Shown: positions 58,346 to 64,000 of the stretch, piece after piece
How positions within the stretch are numbered: the first letter of the stretch is position 1
Layout: each line of letters begins with the position of its first letter
Source of the DNA: Tetraselmis striata
Taxonomy: Eukaryota; Chlorophyta; Chlorodendrophyceae; Chlorodendrales; Chlorodendraceae
NCBI GenBank assembly: GCA_006384855.1
Contig: VCJN01003362.1
Span: 1 to 64,000 of the forward strand
Length of the DNA: 64,000 nucleotides
Direction: 5' to 3'
Translations under genes and position numbers: made by a program
The notes under the pieces: generated by a model
What the model was told of the DNA's origin: nothing
The model's input: the letters and a program-made list of their open reading frames with translations, nothing else
Databases searched by the model: none

Positions 58346-58874
58346 CTATGAAGTAACTTGACAGTTGAATCAGCGATGCGTCGATTTTTCAGAAAATTTT
58401 AAAAGAACGGGTTCTATATCACTGGCCTACAGTTCCATGAATTGCATTGCCAGCGCTTTGAAGTACCAGCAGCGAGCGTTTGCATTGCCAGCGCTTTGAA
58501 GTACCAGAGTTTTTTTTTCCATTATCAGCACGAGTAGCGAGTTCCAGTACCAGCAGCGAGCGTTCGCATTGCCAGCGCTTTAAAGTAACAGAGTTTTTTT
58601 CCATTACCAGCAGCGAGTAGCGAGTACCAATACTCATAGCCTTCCAACCGTGAGATCGTAATCGGACGGCTGTGTAATTAAGGACCGTGGGCGGGCGGGT
58701 GGGCGGGCGGGTGGGTGGGTGGATTATAGTATTTAGTAGTACATTCCATTATATAAGCGCTTTAGTCATGCAGCACCTATAGGCCCGATCCGCTGCACTA
58801 TACGGGTACCCGTACGGCAATAAAGCTCACCGCCGAAAATCGACGCTTCGCTGGATAATAATCCCAAACCCCTC
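58346..58874. mobile_element. 529-bp insertion in the right LTR-like repeat, with 9-bp target duplication
   Basis: The right terminal repeat is interrupted relative to the left. AAACCCCTC occurs at 58337-58345 and again at 58866-58874, bracketing the inserted DNA, as expected for a 9-bp target duplication. The insert contains three or four copies of a 'gcattgccagcgctttgaagtacc' motif (58440-58600) and a GGGC/GGGT run (58690-58722). No terminal inverted repeats or coding frame were seen. The type is unknown. Confidence 0.55.
58688..58723. repeat. GGGC/GGGT tetranucleotide run
   Basis: About eight (GGGC)/(GGGT) units in a row, capable of forming a G-quadruplex on the plus strand. Confidence 0.85.
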
Positions 58875-59274
58875 TCGCGGTAATCATGCCTGTTATGTCA
58901 CCGACCGGCTCACTGCCCGCTCAATGTTCTTTCTTGCCCTTTGCTGTGGCATCGTGTTCTTCTTAGCTAGGCTCGCACCAGTTCTTCTGAGCTAGGCTCA
59001 CTAGTTCTTCTCCCTGGCATCCTGCATTATTGGCAAGGCCTCTCGACCTAGCTCGACTCTTGCCGACTCACTGGTAGTCAGCCTGTCGGTCTATATCCCC
59101 CCTCCCTATCTGTCACCTCATCACCTGTCAGTCCATAATATCTTATGTGCTCCACGTACTGCAGTCGTCGTTTGTACCACGCGATTATGCGCGCTGCCGC
59201 TGTCACGAGTACTAGCTACCTGTAACTACGGGGAGAGCAGGGTATGTACGAGTACCATGCGCCGGTACATGGTT

Positions 59275-59465
59275 TTTTTCCCCGCCCGCCCCGGGACAGG
59301 ATTGGCACCAGTGAAACCCTTTCCGCGTCTCTGCGACGGCCGTTTAGGCAGCAATCCAGATACGGAAAGCCCTAAGTAGGCGACGCCCCGTTACAGTCAT
59401 GAAGCAAATTGCCGAAGCATTCTGTAAGACTAATTGAAGGCCATTGACGGAATTTCCAACACTGT
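59275..59465 (+). repeat. Dispersed ~200-bp non-autonomous element, copy B
   Basis: Plus-strand relative of copy A (34215-34420, opposite orientation): 'gggacaggattggcaccagtg', then a diverged middle, then 'gccgaagcattctgtaagac'. Overall similarity looks around 75-80% by eye. Confidence 0.6.
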
Positions 59466-59799
59466 TGGATCACCGTCTAAAACACTGCCATGAAAATACC
59501 CGGCACTGACCACGAAAGGTCCGCCCTACTCGTTTGGGCGTGGGCCCATTCGAGTAATGCGAGTTGGGGGCTTGGGGCAAGCGCCAACCCGCGGAGCAAA
59601 GCATTTCGGGAGTGCGATACATGTGCAACAAAGAAGGCAATGTGAGGGAGGGCCCAGCGCCCTAGCTGGAAAAATCTCCCATTCCCAGTAAAATTCAGGG
59701 CGCCGTGAAGGGAGGGGGACCCCGCCCAAAATACAGGCAATTAAGTCCTCAGGTGTTGACGCCATAACCTGACTACAAATAAAATCAATGATCAGTACC

Positions 59800-61826
59800 G
59801 AACTCCGGAACTAACAACCCAAAATTATGACGGTGATACCCCCACCGCGCGCGGGCACTCCACCAACACCATCTCGATAGTCGCAGATTCACCTCCGCCA
59901 CATGCATGGCAGTGTTCCAGGAACCGCTCATGGCATGGATCCGGGCCAATCGGCGGGCAGTGGGAAATACTCGGGTGCGTAATTGTATCATAATGTGCAG
60001 CCCGGCCACAACCCCCGCGGGGACACCCACACTGTACTGTGGCAACGGGTTTGACGCATAAGACGCCTGGACATATATACCCCAGGGTTTATTGCGTGTT
60101 AACGATGCCGACGATTCGTAACGCGCCCACACCGATGCCTTTACTAGTTTAGCGGCATCGCGCGCGGCTAGTGACCTCCACTCAAGTGGAAGGTGCGCCC
60201 CCTCAGCTAGCCCTACGTTCGCCCTAGCTAGTCGATCTAACCACCGCACAGTCCCCGACGTCCACGTGTTAGGGCGCGCCCGACTTGGCTGATCTACTAA
60301 ATGGGTTATACATGTGTTTAAGTCGGATGCTTTAAGGAACGCCCGAGCCCGTGCCGCAGCGGCCGTAGCCTCTATGGGCGCAATATCCAATTCCCGCATC
60401 ATCGGTGCAGTGGCCACCCCAAGGGAGTTTTTACCCACCCCAATCAGGCACCGCAAGCACTGATTGAGTACGGTTTGTAATTTTTTTGCGCCGCTAGTTC
60501 TATCCATGCACCGCACCATATCCATATCCTTCACACCCGTAAGTTAAAACCGGCAGTACACAAGCTTTAAAGACAGACACACGCACATTAATAGGAATTA
60601 TGTCCCGTCCACCGACTATTACCGAATCGAGCGGCGCCTCAATGGCGCGTGTACCCTTCTTAACCCGGTCGTCTACTATGTGTTGCATTCCTAAATCCGA
60701 CTTAATGACCGTACCCAAATACCTTTATTCATTTACAACCGGTACCCTCCCCCCCCCCAAGCTGCCATCGAAACGCGGTCTCGTCGGAATATCGGCCTAA
60801 TGCCATCACCCCACATTTAAGTACCCAAACCCCATAAAATGGTCCTTCGCCCATTGCGAGACGTGGGCGAACATGACATGCAGGTTATCGAACGAGCATG
60901 TGATACCAACAACGTCGTCCGCATATAATTGACCTCGCACCCTTAGTGGGTGTCTTGCCGCTATTGTGTCGGTGCACCCTGGTACATCACACCCTAGATG
61001 TTCTACCCCATCGAATATATCGTGAATAAATATGTTAAATAGGATGGGGGAAGCGGGGCATCCCTGTCGGAGGCCACGCTCTATGTTTATGGGGTCTGAT
61101 AGTGTCCCCGGGGCCACCCCTGTCTTGATCCGAACCATACTATCCCTGTATAAAGTTTTAATGAAGCTAAGCATATGACCAATGACTCCCATGGCTTGAA
61201 GTTCTAGGAATAAAAGCTAATGAGGTACGGTATCATATGCCTTCCTGAAGTCAATAAAACCCGCGTACGTGGGTAGACCTGCCGCTTGGCGACGAGCCGC
61301 GATATCGAACAAGCTGGCGAGTTGCATTGGGCACTCCCCATTCTGCATAAAACCCGCTTGCCAACGGCGGATTATCCCTTTAGCTTGGCAGACGTCTTGC
61401 AAGCGTTGGGTATTGACGGTCATAAATAAGGAGTTTCATAGCGGCACCCATAATCTCAATACCCCTACCTGTACAATTGTCCATAAGGGTCGCGTCGCCT
61501 TTCTTGGGCACTGATACTATGGCCGAGCTACGCCACTGCTGGGGGATGTAGTTCTTAGTCCAGAACCCGTTAATTAAGGCCAGCGCAATGCCCTGCCAAA
61601 CTGGCTATTTCGGGCGTATATCGCCAATTTTAAAGCCGCCGCAGTAATCACATCCTGCCTATGGGCCTTATTATGGTTTAAACGCCCAAGAGCCTTGACA
61701 AGTTCCTCCCATGCTGTATGCCCATTAATCCCGTTATTTATATGAGCCAGCAGCAGAAGGCGATATCCCGTTATTTCATGCGGGGTACTCGTACATAGTA
61801 TCAGGTGCCGGGTTTCTTCCGCCCGC
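59800..61826 (-). mobile_element. LINE (non-LTR retrotransposon), 5'-truncated, with recognisable RT
   Basis: Minus-strand RT motifs occur in the right order from 61.8 kb down: palm-entry VKALGRLNHNKAHRQDVITA (about 61640), motif A AGFIDFRKAYDTVPH (about 61220), GLRQGCPASPILFNIFIHDI (about 61040), catalytic YADDVV (about 60920), thumb VFKACVLPVLTYGCEG (about 60530), then a C-terminal region with a CCHC-like finger (HCHACGGGE, about 59910). Frames switch about five times, so it is not functional as read. No endonuclease is seen upstream of the RT; the element stops near 61826, abutting a plus-strand ORF, as 5' truncation would leave it. It belongs to the same family as 180-1616. Confidence 0.9.
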
Positions 61827-61829
61827 CAG

Positions 61830-63101
61830 TATGACCACTTCCTCAACGATGCTCATGGGTCGGACAGCTACGCCGCGGAGATGCGCGAGGCGTGGGGCCG
61901 CCTCCAAGCGGCTACTGCCGGCCATCTTGGCGACGCAGATGCGCGCCAGATGGAGCGGGAAGTGGAGGCTGCGTCGGGCTCGCAAAAGGAGCTGACGGCA
62001 TTTCTAGACCAGGCCAACAACTCTCGGCTTCGAAATGAGGTGTCCGCTCTCCCTGCCACATGTAGAGAACGGATCTTGTTCAACCAGCTCGACGCGGCGT
62101 CAAGCATGTGGACAGTGGCCATCCCCACCGCGCGGACAGCCATGACTCCGCATGAGCTGCGGGAGGTCGCTGCCGGGTACTTACTTCTGCCTAGCCCGTG
62201 CTTGGCCCCGGTGGTTGGGAGCCAAATCATTCTGCCCTCGACGGAGCACAACCCCGTCACTGTTGACCTATACGGCGACGCGCTCATGAACCTCCCGGCG
62301 CCTGGAGACGCTCACTGGCGTGTACAGCATGACGCTATCGCAGATGCCTTCCGCGATCACTGTGTTCACGACCTAGGTATCGCTATACGGCGGGAGGTGG
62401 ATGACTTGTTCCAGCAGGCAGTGCCTCTCGGCAACACCGTGCCCATGGATGAACTCAAGGACCTAGTGCCGGACGCAGAGCTCTCCCTTCCGGCGTTCAA
62501 CGTCGTGACCGGGAGTTATGATCCCCGGAGCTTGAAGTCCACGCTGCTGGAGTTCAAGACTATGCGGTACGGGGTCAAGTACACTGCAGTGCCCCGGGCC
62601 ACGGCTGTGGATCGGTTTGAGCGCTCCCTGTTGGGCGACATACAACGGGGGTTGGCTGCGCGGGATGCGGCGTGGCACAACACGGAGCCCGGACAGAAGG
62701 GTCCTCTTCGAGACATCCTGGATATGTTGGAGTACACGCACGGGCAAGGTCTTCGGCATAGTGGTGAGGTGAGCAAGGGGTTGCGCCGCACAGTGCGTGG
62801 TATCGCATGCTTGGCTGCGGATCTGGGTGCCCTCTCATCGCGGGGCACTCTGTGCATCACCCGGGCCCACCAGGAGGCCTTGCTCGCAAGAGATTTCCTC
62901 GGGGTCTTGAGCTTGGTGGCCGCTCGAGCGCGCGCTCACTGCCTCATCAGACGGCGCAGATTCGTCTGCCATCCCGTTGCTGAAGCTGCACAGCACGTCC
63001 GAGGATCACCCACGCACACACGTGCACGCGGGGCCCGGACTCTGAACCGTGTGCGCATCACTCATCCATCCCGCCTTATGCGGGATGCGGGTCGCTTTTA
63101 G
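61830..63101 (+). CDS. ORF with PD-(D/E)XK nuclease-like signature, probably mobile-element derived
   Basis: A ~420-codon open frame runs to a TAG at 63099-63101. The frame is open from the LINE junction (QYDHFLNDAHGSDSYAAEM), so the true start is missing or is the Met at 61881. Central features are LDAASSMWTVAIPTARTAM, GYLLLPSPCLAP, HWRVQHDAIADAFRDHC, then VPDAELSLPAF and LLEFKTMRYGVKY. The 'PD ... E-x-K' spacing matches PD-(D/E)XK nucleases. The preceding 'insert-WxxAxP' and 'RH..I.DAF' patterns resemble the C-terminal segments of algal and invertebrate retroelement proteins. The last ~100 residues are Arg-rich and may be out of frame. No Cys/His finger was recognised. It could be cut from its upstream part by the LINE insertion. 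Confidence 0.5.
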   Translation, partial: YDHFLNDAHGSDSYAAEMREAWGRLQAATAGHLGDADARQMEREVEAASGSQKELTAFLDQANNSRLRNEVSALPATCRERILFNQLDAASSMWTVAIPTARTAMTPHELREVAAGYLLLPSPCLAPVVGSQIILPSTEHNPVTVDLYGDALMNLPAPGDAHWRVQHDAIADAFRDHCVHDLGIAIRREVDDLFQQAVPLGNTVPMDELKDLVPDAELSLPAFNVVTGSYDPRSLKSTLLEFKTMRYGVKYTAVPRATAVDRFERSLLGDIQRGLAARDAAWHNTEPGQKGPLRDILDMLEYTHGQGLRHSGEVSKGLRRTVRGIACLAADLGALSSRGTLCITRAHQEALLARDFLGVLSLVAARARAHCLIRRRRFVCHPVAEAAQHVRGSPTHTRARGARTLNRVRITHPSRLMRDAGRF

Positions 63102-63643
63102 CTAGGCGCCTTGCTGTGTTGATTTTCTAATTACGGGGAACTGCCCCTTTTTGTAATTCACACCAGGTGCCGGGCCGCTGTGAGGTGATGTACCCGGGGA
63201 CCGTAGCGGATTCGGGGTACGAACGGTATCGCCGGCGGCGGTTATTTGGCAGTCGTACGGTATAATAATTCAGGTGGTCCTCGTATCCCCGAATCTGCCG
63301 TGCCATGGGCCCATTCCCATTATTATAATCAGCAAAGTTCCTTTGCCTCCGCCATTTTGCATCCCCTGGCCTGCTGCTGCTGAGCCGACACGCAGATTCA
63401 TCAGCATCGTCGACGTCCTCACCGCGGCACAGGCATACGCGAGGGAAGCCTGCGCCAGACGCGCCCGCTCTCCGAACGAACCACGCAGCGCGTGGGCATC
63501 ACCTTGACACTGCGCGCTGCGGCGAGGTGGAAGGCACCGACGAGAGAGCGACAGCGACGAACCAGGCGGTGGTCGCTTCGCCGTACCCTGAGCGCGCAGT
63601 ACGCCTGTGCGCGTACCGCGTAACTAAGTCATCAAGTACTGAG
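63102..63643. other. Intergenic region upstream of the last gene
   Basis: A 77-codon plus-strand frame (63274-63507) includes RRFISIVDVLTAAQAYAREA but has no partner domain or splice support, and is left uncalled. The region probably contains the promoter of the secreted-protein gene that follows. Confidence 0.3.
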
Positions 63644-64000
63644 ATGCCGGATACCCGAGCGGTTCCCGCGGCCCCGCGGCTCCGTTGCCGAGGTCCGCTG
63701 CTGCCGGCCCTGGTGGCCAGTACGCTCCTGCTGCTCCTGATGCTTCTACCCGGCGCCACGCGCGCTCAAGGCGCCAGCCAACGGGTGGCCGAGACTGGCT
63801 GTGTGGTAGGCTCCCGCCCCTCGCACCCTCCCCTGAACCGGGCCAGGAATACCCGTCATGTTCGTTGCGCAAACCAGAAATTACAGTACCGGTACAGCCT
63901 TCCGGCGGAGTCGCCGAGCCGAGGCGATGCCCGCCGGCGCCTCGCCGGCGCATCTGCGCCTGGGAGCTCAGCTACCCGATGCCCGCGCTTTGTAGCACCG
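63644..64000 (+). CDS. 5' part of a gene encoding a secreted or membrane protein (runs off the window)
   Basis: From ATG 63644 the frame stays open for 119 codons to the window edge. The N-terminus is a textbook signal peptide: a basic n-region (RLRCRG), a hydrophobic core (LLPALVASTLLLLLMLL) and a likely cleavage after GATRAQG around residue 44. Beyond that the sequence includes QRVAETGCVVGSRP and LQYRYSLPAESPSR. The exon may end earlier at a GTGGCC or GTAGGC donor near 63786 or 63806, so the downstream residues are less certain. No family can be named from this much. Confidence 0.5.
   Translation, partial: MPDTRAVPAAPRLRCRGPLLPALVASTLLLLLMLLPGATRAQGASQRVAETGCVVGSRPSHPPLNRARNTRHVRCANQKLQYRYSLPAESPSRGDARRRLAGASAPGSSATRCPRFVAP

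Larger units (their letters stand above)
56262..59105 (+). mobile_element. Non-autonomous LTR-like element with internal minisatellite
   Basis: Direct terminal repeats flank a tandem array: left about 56262-56578, right about 58203-59105 (the right one carries a 529-bp insertion). Shared blocks include 'cctcttgtgctcatcaaag', 'ggcggatataaatg' (a promoter-like TATA), 'gaggctcactagttcttctc'-like sequence and 'gccgactcactggtagtcag'. No gag or pol sequence is present; the interior is the ~237-bp minisatellite. This fits a TRIM/LARD-type non-autonomous LTR element. LTR divergence is well over 10%, so the insertion is old. Confidence 0.6.

Noticed and set aside
63274-63507. 77-codon plus-strand ORF as a gene
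   Set aside because: No signal, motif, splice support or partner exon; composition is compatible with chance in GC-rich DNA.
1-64000. Bacterial-type features: operons, CRISPR arrays, Shine-Dalgarno sites, riboswitches
   Set aside because: Introns, LINE/SINE/LTR elements and ER/Golgi genes show this is eukaryotic nuclear DNA. The regular repeats seen are a 295-bp satellite and minisatellites, not 25-40 bp repeats with unique spacers.

Overview
This window is nuclear DNA from a GC-rich eukaryote, most likely a unicellular alga (green alga or a haptophyte-like lineage; the sequence does not settle which). The host genes have spliceosomal introns, usually with GTGCG/GTGGG/GTGAG donors and CAG or TAG acceptors. 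They encode eukaryotic secretory-pathway proteins: a GT29 sialyltransferase-like enzyme, a GT31 galactosyltransferase-like enzyme and the ER membrane complex subunit EMC10. Several gene models close exactly when splice phases are checked exon by exon.

Layout. 1-3.6 kb: a decayed LINE, then a TIR-bounded DNA transposon. 4.0-6.2 kb (+): a two-exon zinc-finger/methyltransferase gene. 6.7-10.3 kb (-): an unrecognised acidic Glu/Ala-rich protein gene. 10.5-15.0 kb (-): an 11-exon GT29 gene with all sialyl motifs. 15.6-30.5 kb: a retroelement nest, in which a Ty1/copia element with two near-identical LTRs sits inside a DIRS/PAT-like relic, followed by an unidentified repeat-rich stretch and a tyrosine-recombinase fragment. 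31.4-33.1 kb (+): a six-exon GT31 gene. 36.4-38.1 kb (+): an F-box-like gene. 38.3-39.6 kb (+): an unknown gene. 39.6-46.7 kb: gene-poor DNA ending in a ~295-bp satellite array. 46.8-47.6 kb: a possible tiny membrane-protein gene (-) and a tRNA-derived SINE. 49.2-54.2 kb (-): EMC10, with very large repeat-filled introns. 55.0-55.6 kb (+): an ankyrin/transmembrane gene, head-to-head with EMC10. 56.3-59.1 kb: a non-autonomous LTR-like element carrying a 237-bp minisatellite. 59.8-61.8 kb (-): a second, better preserved LINE abutting a (+) ORF with a PD-(D/E)XK-like signature. 63.6-64.0 kb (+): the 5' end of a secreted or membrane protein gene running off the window.

Three themes stand out. First, there are about 30 long G/C homopolymers (up to 32 nt). 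In the three large minus-strand genes most introns place a sense-strand C-tract within a few to about 40 nt of the 5' splice site. Second, one ~150-bp repeat family occurs at least ten times, mostly as inverted pairs, and many copies lie inside introns. Third, the glycosylation and ER theme (GT29, GT31, EMC10, membrane-anchored ankyrin protein) is notable, but there is no evidence that these genes are co-regulated.
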